Assembly (NCBI RefSeq): GCF_026745355.1
Contig: NC_079203.1
Coordinates: 3,101,967-3,165,966, forward strand
Direction: 5' to 3'
Length of the DNA stretch: 64,000 nucleotides
Origin: Beta vulgaris subsp. vulgaris
Taxonomy: Eukaryota > Streptophyta > Magnoliopsida > Caryophyllales > Amaranthaceae
Part shown: one piece after another, positions 11,991 through 23,086 of the stretch
Layout: each line of letters starts with the position of its first letter
Position numbering within the stretch: position 1 is the first letter of the stretch
Made by a program: the position numbers and the translations under genes
The notes under the pieces: generated by a model
The model's database searches: none
What the model saw: the letters and a program-made list of their open reading frames with translations, nothing else
What the model was told of the DNA's origin: nothing

Positions 11991-13300
11991 TAATATGCAA
12001 CTAAATGATGTTAGAATTAATATGCACTTACCAAAATTCAATAATAATAATAATAATTCAATAAATTAAAGGTGAACTAAATATAGTTTCAATGGGTAGA
12101 TGTAATGCAAGCTTGGATCATTATTCCATGTATTCATTTTATGTCATTAGTTTAGCATAAAATTGGACACAATTGCTTCGTTTATCAAAGTTCTTAGAAC
12201 GTAGCTTCTCAAAAAAAAAAAAAGTTCTTAGAACGTAGTTTAAGCAAAGTAAGCTACTTGATGAACATTGATTCTCGAGTACGTGTCATGATTCTCTCAA
12301 TAAAAACTAAAAGAGAAAGCGGAAAGTAAATAAAGTGTACTATACAAATTATGCTTATTGGGAGGTAAAAAAAGAAATATGATTTGTTACATACGATAAA
12401 TAAAGAAGAAAGAGACTATTGGAGGATTTTGTGCATACATGAGTACTTATACAATGAGAGTTAATTAAAGTGGGGAAATGCATACGTTAAGGATGTATTT
12501 TATGGCATTTGTCATGATATGCATGAGGGAATTTAATTTCCCAACATCGAATCAAAGCCCTTTCCCCTTCTCACTTTCTTTGCTTTTTATAGTATTTGCT
12601 TTTTCACAGTTTGGTACAGTCTTTCATTTTCTTTGTTCAAGAAAATGGTGGGTAATTTGTAAATTTATTCTCTACACTCTACTACTCTCGCAATTAATAA
12701 ATATAATATATCATTTTTTTCTAGTTTCCCCATATCTTAACGTACTTTCTCGTTTCATTTTGAACGCATAGCAACAAATAAATATTTTACATCTCACAAA
12801 TAATACCCATTTATTGCACTATTTAAAATGAAATGGAGAAGTATATGTTTGTAAACACACACTTTTAACAGTTTTAACATACAAATAAAAAATTAATATT
12901 TTGCAAAAATACATTTAGATACACGCATCTTAAATTCTAACTGATGCGCTTCCATTTTGTCCATTCAACATTAACTGATACACTCTTAAAATGATATGAT
13001 TCTACAAATTTAATTATTGCAGTTTCTTCATGGAAAAACTCAATAATAACAAAGAAATTAGTATTTTGGTCAGGACGATGCCTCGAGTCAGTTCCAATGA
13101 TCAAATATGTTATTATATATAAATTTTATAATTAATTTTATTAGCTATTCAAAATTTTCTATCTAGTGCAAAATTGGATAACGGACATTATGGCATGATA
13201 AGTTTTTTTTTTTTTTAAAAAAAAATTCTAAGGAATTTGGGATATAACAATAATTTTCAATGGAATTATAAGATTTTATTATGTTTTATTTTGAAACATT
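11991..13300. other. No gene recognised
   Basis: AT-rich sequence. The 97-codon frame at 12,478-12,771 is low complexity and Phe-rich and shows no domain. A GTTCTTAGAACGTAG motif occurs twice around an A run (12,189-12,239), a short local duplication. Confidence 0.45.
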
Positions 13301-13304
13301 AAAC

Positions 13305-13500
13305 ATTGAAATTGTATTGGATTGGTGATTAAACTCTCACATATCATTTCAAAGGTCATGAATTTGATTTTTAGTAACTACACATTGCTAATATTTTTAA
13401 TGAGATCATAAACATGTGGCACATATGTTGGAGAGTGCCACGTAGCATCGTTCCTTTGCTAGGAACGCTTTTAATATATTTATATAAATATCACTGCATA
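13305..13500 (+). repeat. SINE-like repeat copy 2
   Basis: ATTGGTGATTAAACTC (A-box-like) precedes GGTCATGAATTTGAT (B-box-like). The body ends with GAGAGTGCCACGTAGCATCG, matching the tail of copy 1 near 7,312. The box order and spacing fit a tRNA-type SINE; the boxes are degenerate. Confidence 0.45.
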
Positions 13501-14436
13501 CTCTTGTTTCAAAAAGTTGAGATTGCGCAATTCACTAATTACAATAAAAAATACCTCGCTACTAATTACCAACTACAATCTATTTAAAAAAAAAATACTA
13601 ACAATAAAATAAAGAAGTCAAATAGATCTCCTAAAACTCGATACTACTCAAATTGTATCAATTAATTTGAGACATATATAGTATATGGATAGTTGGTAGC
13701 TAATGTCAAGACATTACAACTAGAAAGAATTAAGTATTATATAAGAATGTTCGAGCTAATTAAGAACTATTATGATTAACTTAATTTTAATGGAAGAAGA
13801 ACGGATAGATGAATACAACATAAGTACACAACTATATATCATCATAAACCTAAATAATTAATTGCAAACAAAAAAAAGGTATAAATCTTGTAAAATAAAA
13901 AGGTTATCCTTTCATGGGTTCATGTTCATATCCTAGAGAGTGGTGGTGGCTGATTCTTCCTTTTTAAAGAATGAGGAAGAGGAAAAGCAAAAGAGAAAAT
14001 AAATGAGGTGAGGTGGGGGTATAAATAAATATATGGTCAAATTAAACCTCGAAGACTTCTCAACTCTCATCATCAGCCTCGACTATCTTTATCAAAACTT
14101 TTACCAAATTTTTACCAGCTTTTCCCTTTGATTTTGAACTGTCATCTCTTTCTTGGCTCTTGCCAAATAAAATTTACGTTATGTTTGTAAGAAGGGAATA
14201 AAATCATGAGTAATAATGCAATACATTGTTATGTGGACGTTCCTAGAAATTGTAGCCATGCAACTTTCACGTTGATTTGAGCCTCGTCTACTTCGCCGAA
14301 CCTGACAATGCACGAGCGACTCCAAAAGAAGTGAAGCTAATATATTAGCCAGCTGCGAGGCCGTATGTGTGGCGGGATGCGCCAACTTCGTATACGTTAA
14401 CCCATGTACGAACTGAGCTCTTGGTCTTTATATTCT
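13501..14436. other. No gene recognised; less AT-rich island at 14,240-14,410
   Basis: Mostly AT-rich. The segment 14,240-14,410 is visibly richer in G and C than its surroundings and could be a remnant exon. Its 68-codon minus-strand frame (14,179-14,385) has no motif I know. Confidence 0.4.
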
Positions 14437-14795
14437 AAGATTATGTTCACTTTACCTTATTTTTACTCACTCCGTTATTTACTTTATTTTTGCTTATTTT
14501 AGATCTAATCAAATCAAAATAAGTTCAGATTAGATCATGCTTATATTTACAAATCATTATTAATATTAAATATCTTTCAATACATATTAGTAAAAATTAT
14601 AATAATTGAAAATTAATAAAGTACTCATTGAGACGAATCAAAAAAGATCCTACATGACTATATTTTTTCTTATATATTGACAAAAATCTAAAAGATAAGA
14701 TCTTGTAAATCAGATCAGATCAGGTCAGAAAAAATAAGTTTAGATCAGATCAGATAAGTTCAGATCAGAAATTATCAGGTGAACTAAACATAGCC
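14437..14795. mobile_element. GATCA-rich MITE, copy 1
   Basis: The right end is CAGGTGAACTAAACATAGCC. The left end GATTATGTTCACTTTACC is its approximate inverse. Between them are GATCAGATCA-type repeats and a core containing CATTGAGACGAATCAAA, a core also seen in the MITE at 39,208. No coding sequence. Confidence 0.45.
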
Positions 14796-14815
14796 TTATT
14801 ACTCACTCCGTTTCA

Positions 14816-15175
14816 TTTTAGGCTATGTGCAATTCACCTTATTTTTGCTTATTTCAGATCTAATCAGATCAGATCAAATCAGATCATATCATATCAGAAA
14901 AAATAAGTTCATATCAGATTAGATTAGATCAGATCAGACCAGATCAGATCAGCTCATGCTTATATTTAAAAACTCATTAATTATTACTATTAAATATCTT
15001 TCATTATATATTAGTAAAAATTATAATCATTGAATATTAATAAAGTACTCATTGAGACGAATCAAACAAGACTCCACATGACTATATTTTTTCTTATATA
15101 TTGAGAAAAATCTAAAATATTCTCTCTAATTGTGAATAGTGTCAAGATTCTAAGTGAAAAAGATAAAAAAAAATA
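14816..15175. mobile_element. GATCA-rich MITE, copy 2, beside copy 1
   Basis: It starts AGGCTATGTGCAATTCACC, the inverse of the right end of copy 1. It repeats the roughly 160-bp core of copy 1 (14,540-14,700 against 14,960-15,120) with few differences. The pair may reflect a tandem duplication or insertion of one copy next to another. Confidence 0.45.
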
Positions 15176-15255
15176 CAAAGGGAGTATTATTATTTACTAG
15201 TACATTTGTTCAAAAGGATTATTATTGTTGTTGTTCACTAGTGGAAAAATGAAGA

Positions 15256-15452
15256 AAGGCTGCGCTGAAAAAGGCCTATAGGGCTGCGCTTTTTGACAAG
15301 AGCCCTTTCAATAGCAGCCCTTCACTTTTTAAGTAGGGCTGCGCTAGACAAGCGCAACCCTTCACAAGGAAGGGCTGCGCTTTTTAGGTAAATGCGCAGC
15401 CCTTAAAGCTTAGAAGGGCTGCGCTTTTACCTAAAAAACGCAACCCTTCCTA
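15256..15452. repeat. CACTA left subterminal repeats
   Basis: GGGCTGCGCTTTT, GCGCAGCCC and GCGCAACCC units occur in both orientations, able to form hairpins. In En/Spm-type elements such units bind the transposase accessory protein; that role is inferred here. Confidence 0.8.
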
Positions 15453-15559
15453 TCAAAAAAATAAAAATAAAAAAAAAAATTTTTTTCGACATTTTTTTTT
15501 ACTATTAATCTCACATTTTCTGAATTTTAACATTTGCATTAAACTTTAAGGTAAACCAT

Positions 15560-15790
15560 CCAAATCCAGAAGAGAAGAAATTATAGATCTACCATGCAAC
15601 TAAACCCAAATATACAGAAGAGAAGAAATTATAGATCTACAAGTGCAACTAAACCCAAAACCAAAAAAAGAACGAAACGAAAAGGAACAAAAACTAATAT
15701 ACAGAAGAGAAGAAATTATAGATCTGAAAATACAAGAACATTAATCGAAACAAAGATTATGAAATTATAGATCTGAAAATACAAGAACTA
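15560..15790 (+). repeat. Direct repeats inside the CACTA element
   Basis: A unit containing AGAAGAGAAGAAATTATAG followed by ATCT recurs three times (about 15,570, 15,612 and 15,702). A partial fourth unit (GAAATTATAGATCTGAAAAT) lies near 15,760. CAACTAAACCCAAA occurs between copies. Non-coding. Confidence 0.7.
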
Positions 15791-16020
15791 CCTCCAAACA
15801 TTAACCTAATAATGTTTAAATACATGAAACAAAACCATAATACATAATTAAGGGAAAAAAATTCGGAAATACTTAAAATGCCTATTTGGAGCCTTAAACG
15901 AACTCGGATGGCTTAAAAAGCCTAAACATCACAACAATGTGAGTTTGACTCGTTGGCCCGTTCCGCTTCCGAAAAGGTATCACAATAGGCAATCGGACTC
16001 CGTCGGCATGATTAGTGCAA

Positions 16021-16037
16021 TTCATTTCAGGGTTTTT
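16021..16037 (+). repeat. Target-site duplication of LINE-B, 3' side
   Basis: TTCATTTCAGGGTTTTT here matches 22,561-22,577 exactly. The final T bases merge with the LINE poly(A) tail, so the true length is between 12 and 17 bp. Confidence 0.9.
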
Positions 16038-16347
16038 TTTTTTTTTTTTGATAATTTGCATTTTCATTGCATTCAAAAATTTCATAATGGTGATAGCCTC
16101 GACTCAGAACGGGGTATCCCCCCACTAGGTGGGCGACCTTTTCATAGTGCTTAAGCACACCCCAAAAAGAGGAGTCCATCCCCATTAACAAAGATTACAA
16201 CATTAGTTTCCAATATAAGGAGTTTACAACATGATAAAGACTGACAAAAGATCCTACTAGCCACTTAAGATGCCTGAGAAATGCCCGTAATCTGAGCTCA
16301 GGGCTGTATGATGCCGCGCATGAATCACAACAAGCTGTAGAATGAGG

Positions 16348-19300
16348 CTACTGGATCCATGCAAGGAATTCGTCCCTTCGACTTAGGCCTTGTTTAGCCA
16401 TAGAATCAGCTACGAAATTTGATCTTCGCCCCTTGTATTTGATCTCGATAGATCCATTGTATATCAGTCCCCTGATGAAGTTTAGAATAAAGTTCAAATT
16501 CCACGGTCCCCCAGCGCGGTCATTGCACCATTTAACGACGTTAGCCGAGTCAGATTCGATGCATAATTTCGAGTTTGAGATGCGGCTACTATTCATATTG
16601 ATTTTTATAGCTCGGTGGATAGCAAGCACCTCAGCCCAATTAATTTCCATAAAAGGAATTGGAGAAGAGAAGAGGCAGATAAAAGAACCATGACTATTAC
16701 GAAGAACACCTCCTATGGCAGCTTTGGAATGAAATGCATCCATTGAAGCATCTACATTCCACTTAAGAGTATCGCTAGGAGGAGGGGACCAAAGATTCAA
16801 GCTTGCGAGCTGAGCATCGGGTAGTGGTACACTAATTGGGGGAGACCATGAAAGGCATGTTGGATTTCGAAGAATCTCATCCGAGCTATATGGAAAAGGG
16901 TCCCCCCACCCTTTAATCCACCAAGATAGTCTTAGAAGAATAAGGTCTTGCAATTGTCGGAGAGAGCATGATGATTTTTCAAAGGTCCTTGCATTGCGTT
17001 CTTTCCATAATGACCACAAGATGATGAAGAATCCAACTGTCCATACTTTTTTAAAGAAAGCCCCTTTGCATGGAAATATCCATTGATCGAAGGCGTGCCT
17101 TAAAGAGGAGGAGACAACCCATTCAATTCCCCAAAGATGAAACCACCACGTCCATAATTTCCAGGAAAGATCACAGTGTAGAAACAGATGGTTATGGCAT
17201 TCTTCGAAGAATCCACAAAAAATACACATTGACTCATCCACGTGAATAATGCCCAGCATGGCAAGTTTCTTTTTTGTATTTAACTTGCCAAGGATAGCGA
17301 ACCAGACAAAGATTTCTATTCGATATGGCACAAGACCACGCCATAATCCTTTGACTGCATCAAATTGATGTGGGTGCTGGGCTTTTGCGAGTTCATGGGT
17401 GCAAGATTTCACTGAAAAAATGCCAGATTTATTCGGTTTCCATATGAGGCTGTCTTCGCCATTTGCAAGCGGAACTACCCTTCCAAGAATGAGATTTAAT
17501 GTCTCTCGTTCTTGAAGGTCACGAGGCCTTAAACCTCTCTTCCAGTTGAGACTCCACTGCCAAGAGCGCCCATCCCAGAACCCACAGGCAGCCACTAACG
17601 CATCTGGGTATTGGCTAAGAAGGAATAGACGTGGACATACCTGTTTAAGAGGGGCCTCTCCAACCCACAAGTCGTGCCAGAAAAGTGTGTTGCAGCCATC
17701 ACCAATCTGCTTCCTTACCATATTTGTCGTAAAGGTTTTAGCAGTGTCATGATTAAAGATTGTGTTGCATATGAGTTTCCAAGGTCCACCATACCTAGGA
17801 GGAGCAATGCTGTGGATGGAGAGTGAAGGATCATAACCATACTTATGCTTAATTACTTCATGCCAAAGAGAGTTGGGCTCATGGAAAAAACGCCAAACCC
17901 ATTTGAACAATAATGCTACATTCTTTAGCTGCAAATTCCCAAAATTCAATCCACCAAGATGTTTTGGGAGTTCGAGGGACTTCCAAGCAAGAAGAGGAAC
18001 CACATTTCTTTCAGAGTTCCCTCCCCAAAAAAAATTCCTTTGGAGTTTTATTATTTTTTCTACAACTCCTTTTGGGATGGGAAAAATAGACATGTAATAA
18101 AGCGGTAGATTCGAATGTGATGCCTTAATCAAAGTTGCACGCCCACCCATTGAAAGAGTATTACTTTTCCACAATGCTAGCTTCTTCTCCATTCTAGCAA
18201 TTATAGGATCCCACAGGTTTAGTCGTGTTGTCGAACCGCCTATTGGAAGGCCTAGGTAAGAGAATGGCAGTGAGCCGATTTTACAGTGTAGACTGTCAGC
18301 CGTACTTTGCAACCATGATGGAGAGACATTGATACCAATCAGCGAGCTTTTGTGAAAGTTTGTTTGAAGCCCAGAAGCAAGTTGGAAAGCAACTAAAGCC
18401 ATTTTAATGTTCTGCAGATATTCCAGTTTAGGGGAACAAAAAATAATAGTGTCATCTGCGTACTGCAGATGTGATATTTTTAGACCACCTTGACCAATTT
18501 CAATGCCTTCCCATAGGGAGAGTGTGGAAGCTTTTTGGATGATTAGATTTAAGGGCTCCACAATAAGATCAAAGAGAAAAGGTGATAGGGGATCACCTTG
18601 TCTAAGGCCCCGTTGTAGCTTAAAAGGACGTGACGGGGAGCCATTAATGAGGATGGAAGCAGATGCCGTCGTCACACAAGTTTTGATCCATTCACGCCAT
18701 TGAGAGGGGAAACACATTTTTTCTAGCGTCCACTCCAAAAAATTCCATGAGACACTGTCGAAAGCTTTGTGAAAGTCCAACTTCAGGATAGTGGCCTTCT
18801 TTTTGTTGCGTTTACATGATTCAATTAGCTCGCTTGCAATAAGGGCCCCGTCAAGTATCTGCCTTCCCTTTATGAATGAGGATTGTTGGGGACCAATTAG
18901 AGAAGGCATCACCTTTTGTAATCTTCTGGCCAGCAGTTTGGCAATTACCTTGTACACACAGCCAACCATACTGATAGGTCTATAGTCCTTGAAGCCCTGC
19001 GGTGAGTCTGTTTTAGGAATTAATGCTATAAAAGCGTTGTTGCAGCCACGGGGAAGGCGAGCGTTAAGTTGGAAGTCTGCAACAATATCATAGAAATCCC
19101 ATTTGATGACTTCCCAAGCACTCTTTACAAATTTGAAATTGAACCCATCCGGGCCCGGAGCTTTGGAACTGTCGCAAGATGCCACGGCACTATCAATCTC
19201 CTCGTGTGTGAAGGGAGATATGAGAGCTTCAGCTTGTGAGGAATCAATTTGCTTGAAGTCAAGATTATCAAAAGTGGGCCTCTCCAGGTGCTCTTCTTTA

Positions 19301-20151
19301 AAGATTTTAGAGAAGAATGATACAGCCTCCTTTTTTAGTTCATCAGGGGAATCAATGAGGCCACCTTCAGGGTCAACAAGTTCAATATTATTTTTACGCC
19401 GCCTTATGGAAGCCATTGTATGAAAGTATCGCGTATTCTTGTCCCCTTCACGGAGCCATTTAGCTCTTGAATTTTGTGCCCAATATGCTTCCTTGCGCCT
19501 GTACCATTGCCATAGCTCCAGCTGTGCAGCCTTTCTATCATTAATTTCCTGAGTGTCAAGCATTCTGTCATTTGCAGATTGGTCATACTCATGGATTTTA
19601 TCCTCAAGCTTAGAGATATTTTTGTCTATGTTGCCAAATTCTGAACGATTCCATGCTTTCAAAATGAGCTTGACGGATTTTAATTTATCCACCAGAGATG
19701 ATGATTGGGATTGAGCCCATGCCTCCTTAATTGTTTTTAGGCAACCTGGATGAGTGAGCCAACAATTGATGAACCGGAAAGGGCGGGGACCCCCATTCTT
19801 ATTTACTGATTGCACAAGTAAAGGGCAGTGATCTGAGAGGGATCGTTTAAGAATCGAAGCCTTTAGTGAAGGGTATGAGGAGATCCATTGCCATGTCACA
19901 AATATGCGGTCCAACTTACTCTTGGATTGTCCCCTAAACCATGTGTATTTTCCATTTGAGATAGGTATCTCCAGCAGTTGCAAGTTCTGTATGAATTGAT
20001 TGAAATCATCCGAACCGGATTGAGATATGAGATGACTGCCCCTATCATCTGGTTGTAAAATTTCATTAAAGTCCCCAATTATCAAACAGGGAACATTGAG
20101 AGATGAGCAAAGCCGAGACAAATCTTCCCAAATCTGGGCTCTAGCCTCCAT
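16348..20151 (-). pseudogene. LINE-B ORF2, main part: EN C-half, RT, zf-RVT, RNase H
   Basis: This open frame of 1267 residues follows a TGA at 20,182-20,184 in the same frame. Residue positions are approximate: EN motifs CLIIGDFNEIL (about 22-32), SKLDRIFV and SDHCPLLV; RT blocks PGPDGFNFKFV (about 330), DYRPISMVG (388) and the catalytic YADDTIIF (564). A zf-RVT zinc-binding region lies near 950-990 (CIFCGFFEECHNHLFLHC). The RNase H domain spans about 1128-1260 with all four acidic positions present (WNVDAS, NWAEVLAI, ESDSANVV, FVADSMAK). The C-terminal RNase H is known from one branch of plant L1 elements. The enzyme would nick target DNA, copy the RNA and degrade the hybrid strand. Apart from the single upstream stop, I see no break. 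Confidence 0.92.
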
Positions 20152-20181
20152 ATGACAGGAATTATATAAGTTGATAATACA

Positions 20182-20547
20182 TCAAGTGAGGTTAATGGAT
20201 GGGATACAACCTGATAGAGCAATCCAGTTTTTATCGCAATTAACCGAGTCAAAAGAGAAGAAGTTTTTATTCCATATTGAAATTAATCCTCCAGAGCTTC
20301 CATGAGACGGGCATGAGAACCATTCAAAATTATCATCCTTCCATAGCGAGTTAAGGATGCGAGGATTAAACTCCTCTAATTTGGTTTCTTGGATGAAAAT
20401 CATGTCAGGGATATGTTGATTGATCAGTTTTCGGAGCGCACTTCTTTTTATTTTTGCGCCAAATCCACGAATATTCCAAGACAAGAGAATCATTAAACTG
20501 ATTGTATATGAGAGGGTGGAGTAATTCAAACCTGACTTGCAGACCAA
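20182..20547 (-). pseudogene. LINE-B ORF2, N-terminal endonuclease segment up to an in-frame TGA
   Basis: The frame begins at 20,547, but the likely start is the Met at 20,493 (MILLSWNIRGFGAKIKRS), which matches the ORF2 start of LINE-A. EN motif IFIQETKLEE is present. The frame ends after GCIPSINLT at a TGA. In LINE-A the same position is an arginine codon (AGA) followed by ACLYNSC. Here CIINLYNSCH follows the stop in the same frame, so one nonsense change separates the two parts. ORF1 ends at 20,526, 33 bases before the Met at 20,493. Confidence 0.88.
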
Positions 20548-22526
20548 TTAGACTTCTGGGTCCTAAGGATCTCCACAATTCTGCTGTGCAAGGTTGACAT
20601 GGGACCATCGAAGCTGATACCAAACTTTTTCGCCAGTTCAATAATGGCATTAGCGGATGAGTTTTCAAAATCCTGGTTGCGATTTGGGTTTTCTTTGGTT
20701 TGAGCTTCGTTCTTTTGGGAGATGGGAGGTTTGGATTTTCTCTTTTGGGCTCTTTTTGCTCTTTTTAGCACGTGGGCCTGTTTGATAGGAGCAGGGATTT
20801 CAGACTCAAATCCTGGAGGGAATAGTGGGCCAGAGAGAGAGGAATTTGATGTGTTTGAGGGAGTGGGCCTGATGAGTGCCTTGAAGCGATTGGTGAGAGG
20901 AATATTGGGACCAGATTGGGAGGCTGGGGAATTTAAGGTTGTTTTGAGTGGTGAGTGGCCCATAACAGATAATCCTGGCCCAGGTGAAGTGTGCTTTAGT
21001 GGGGAGAGAGTGATTGAGCATGTGAATACCTTTGTGTTATTTAATGTTTCCTTGGTAGGAGAGAAATCATTGAATAACGTGTGCTCATTATTGGCAGGAC
21101 TTTCAAGGACATCATGTCTATTGGGACTGACAGATTTCCTAGGAGATTCAGCCAAGGCAGACGAAGAGATAGGGGAGTTCTCTGCATTCCCAGGATTGAC
21201 AGGTGTTGAGACTCCATTACTGTGTGCGGATTTTCCCAGGGACTCTTCAGAGCTTACATTTGATGGTGAAGGCTGGGGACTTTTGGCAATGATTGACCTT
21301 TGATAAACTGACATGTCTTCAGAGACAAAAATTTTTGACTGCGCCTCGTCAATGTTAATCAACATTTTACAATTGATAAAGAATAGGCAGTCAGTGATGA
21401 GACTGATTCTGGCACAATCAAAATTTGAGTATTCTACTGAGGTGACCTTTCCAAAGACGCACCCAATATTATAGAAGTTTTGATAGCACCATCCAGCAAG
21501 TGGGACACCATATATTCGGATCCATGTTTCCCTCCAAATTGAGGAAGTGGCAGTGTTCACATTCCTGATGGCAGAGAACCATCTTTCCAGATATTGACTT
21601 TCAAACATTTCCTTCTTATCCTCAAAAGATTCAAAAATGAGAAGGTGTAAAGCCCCTCCCAGTGGCTTGATTTTCATACAAGTAACATTCTCAGCCAAAA
21701 TTTGGTCAAGTATCTGGTTCGAAGAGAGATGGGATGATGCCACAGCAATCATACTTCTTCCAAATAGTTCTTCATTTTCACTACTTCTAACTCCGTTCAT
21801 CATTATCATTTCTTCTTCTTCGTGCTTCTGGACCTGTAATTCATCTCTGATTCTTTCAACATCATGCCCTAAGACTCTGGAGCTCATTTTTCTCGCCTTT
21901 GTGGGAACGAAGTGGAAACATTCAGGTTGGGGGTCAGGTTCTTGGGGAGGGGTGAGGTGGGGCATCTTTCGCATATTTGGGTTGATGTGAATGAGGTTTG
22001 GGTTGCTGATTTTGGAGTAGGGGATATCTTTACTGGGATGGGTGTTGGTAACTTCTCTGTAAGAGCGATGGTCCCTGATAGAGCCAAAATAACTCCTCTT
22101 CCTTGGATGGGGGGTGAAGGTAGGTTTTGGTTTAGGTGCAGGCTGAGATGGCACAGAAGGTTTTATCATGTTCCCCCAATCGCGTTTTGCAATGAGGACT
22201 CGGAGATGGTGGGTTCCAACTTTTCTGCCGTTTTCGTGGCGGATTGCTTCCAACATGGAATCTCGACTGGAGAATTGGACGAAGGCATATCTCAGTTTGC
22301 GTTTGGGTCTAAGTTTTTGTGGGATGAAAAGGTTTGTTATGTTTCCATAACCTGCAAAAATTTTCCTCATGTCAGAGATGGAGGTGTTGAGGGGAAGATT
22401 GTCCACGAAACATGTCTTGGATGAAAGCAATGGTTTGGATCTTTGTTTCTTCCTCACAGTGGACCATTGGTGAAGGTTTCTCTCTCTAGGATACCCGACT
22501 CCCTCTCTCTCTAGGTTTCTCTCCAT
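20526..22526 (-). CDS. LINE-B ORF1: RRM and DUF4283-like protein, open
   Basis: The frame stays open for 679 codons from an ATG at 22,565, but that ATG lies in the target duplication. The first ATG inside the element is at 22,526 (MERNLEREGVGYPRE), giving 666 residues. An RRM is visible near the N-terminus (CFVDNLPLNTSISDMRKIF, then LRYAFVQFSSRDSMLEAI). A basic, proline-rich stretch follows. A DUF4283-like domain sits in the middle (KPLGGALHLLIFESFEDKK, WRETWIRIYGVPLAGW). A Ser/Pro-rich low-complexity region and the tail ELAKKFGISFDGPMSTLHSRI complete it. The family role is coating LINE RNA. No zinc knuckle was noticed. It looks intact. Confidence 0.85.
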   Translation of the reverse strand: MERNLEREGVGYPRERNLHQWSTVRKKQRSKPLLSSKTCFVDNLPLNTSISDMRKIFAGYGNITNLFIPQKLRPKRKLRYAFVQFSSRDSMLEAIRHENGRKVGTHHLRVLIAKRDWGNMIKPSVPSQPAPKPKPTFTPHPRKRSYFGSIRDHRSYREVTNTHPSKDIPYSKISNPNLIHINPNMRKMPHLTPPQEPDPQPECFHFVPTKARKMSSRVLGHDVERIRDELQVQKHEEEEMIMMNGVRSSENEELFGRSMIAVASSHLSSNQILDQILAENVTCMKIKPLGGALHLLIFESFEDKKEMFESQYLERWFSAIRNVNTATSSIWRETWIRIYGVPLAGWCYQNFYNIGCVFGKVTSVEYSNFDCARISLITDCLFFINCKMLINIDEAQSKIFVSEDMSVYQRSIIAKSPQPSPSNVSSEESLGKSAHSNGVSTPVNPGNAENSPISSSALAESPRKSVSPNRHDVLESPANNEHTLFNDFSPTKETLNNTKVFTCSITLSPLKHTSPGPGLSVMGHSPLKTTLNSPASQSGPNIPLTNRFKALIRPTPSNTSNSSLSGPLFPPGFESEIPAPIKQAHVLKRAKRAQKRKSKPPISQKNEAQTKENPNRNQDFENSSANAIIELAKKFGISFDGPMSTLHSRIVEILRTQKSNWSASQV

Positions 22527-22560
22527 TTTTCTTGATAATCTTCTATGGCTAATAGTTTTT

Positions 22561-22577
22561 TTCATTTCAGGGTTTTT
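22561..22577 (+). repeat. Target-site duplication of LINE-B, 5' side
   Basis: TTCATTTCAGGGTTTTT, identical to 16,021-16,037. Confidence 0.9.
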
Positions 22578-22749
22578 GTCGCAACGTTTCTGGGAGTTTT
22601 TGAGAGAGAAGAGAGGATGAGAGAGAAGGAGGAAAGGGAGGAGGGACGTGAGAGAAGGAGGAAAAGGGATGAGGGACGTGAGAGAGGAGAGAGAATGAGA
22701 GATAATATATTTGACGAAGCCCGCGAACTTTTTTATTTCAATTTTTTTA

Positions 22750-23062
22750 AGAAGGGCTGCGCTTTTTTCAAAAGCGCAGCCCTACATAACAGAAGGGCTG
22801 CGCTTTTTTCAAAAGCGCAGCCCTACATAACAGAAGGGCTGTGCTTTTTTAAAAAGCGCAACCCTTCACTTAGTAGGGCTGCGCTTTTAGGAAAAGCGCA
22901 ACCTTTCTTACCTACACGCAGCCCTACTAAGTGAAGGGCTGCACTTTTCTTCAAAAGCGCAACCCTTCTGCTATGTAGGGCTGCGCTTTTTTTAAAAAAA
23001 GCGCAGCCCTTCACTAGTAGGGCTGCAGTTTTAGGAAAAGCGCAACCCTTCTTGCGCAACCC
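22750..23062. repeat. CACTA right subterminal repeats with tandem hairpin unit
   Basis: AGAAGGGCTGCGCTTTTTTC followed by AAAAGCGCAGCCCTACATAA forms a hairpin unit repeated in tandem at about 22,754 and 22,792. Degenerate copies continue to the right terminus. The core is the inverse of that at the left end. Confidence 0.85.
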
Positions 23063-23086
23063 TTTCTTTTCTTTTCCCTAGTGGTT

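Larger units (their letters stand above)
16033..22560 (-). mobile_element. LINE-B, near-complete L1-type retrotransposon inserted in the CACTA element
   Basis: The element runs on the minus strand from 22,560 (5') to a poly(A) tail seen as a T run at 16,033-16,049. Its 12-17 bp target duplication is perfect. It carries ORF1 and a full-length ORF2 with one internal stop. The perfect duplication and mostly open frames point to a recent insertion, younger than the CACTA element that holds it. The 5'UTR before the first internal ATG is only about 34 bp, so slight 5' truncation is possible. Confidence 0.92.
15236..23083. mobile_element. CACTA-type transposon (non-autonomous), interrupted by LINE-B
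   Basis: The left terminus is CACTAGTGGAAAAATGAAG. The right terminus read inward is CACTAGGGAAAAGAAAAG. A 3-bp duplication GTT flanks both (15,233-15,235 and 23,084-23,086). Both ends carry dense subterminal repeats of GGGCTGCGCTTTT and its inverse, a hallmark of En/Spm-type elements. Without LINE-B it would be about 1.3 kb. I see no transposase. The inner sequence beside the LINE includes a GA-rich block (22,600-22,700) and a 27-bp repeat, possibly captured host sequence. Confidence 0.8.

Noticed and set aside
12478..12771. A Phe-rich, membrane-like 97-codon frame
   Set aside because: AT-rich DNA often gives such frames; no start context, partner exon or similarity is seen.
20722..22424. 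Plus-strand frames opposite LINE-B ORF1
   Set aside because: They are mirror readings of the ORF1 coding strand, with no start context or domain.
22750..23062. Regularly spaced hairpin repeats that look CRISPR-like
   Set aside because: They are palindromic CACTA subterminal repeats in plant DNA, with no unique spacers and no cas genes.
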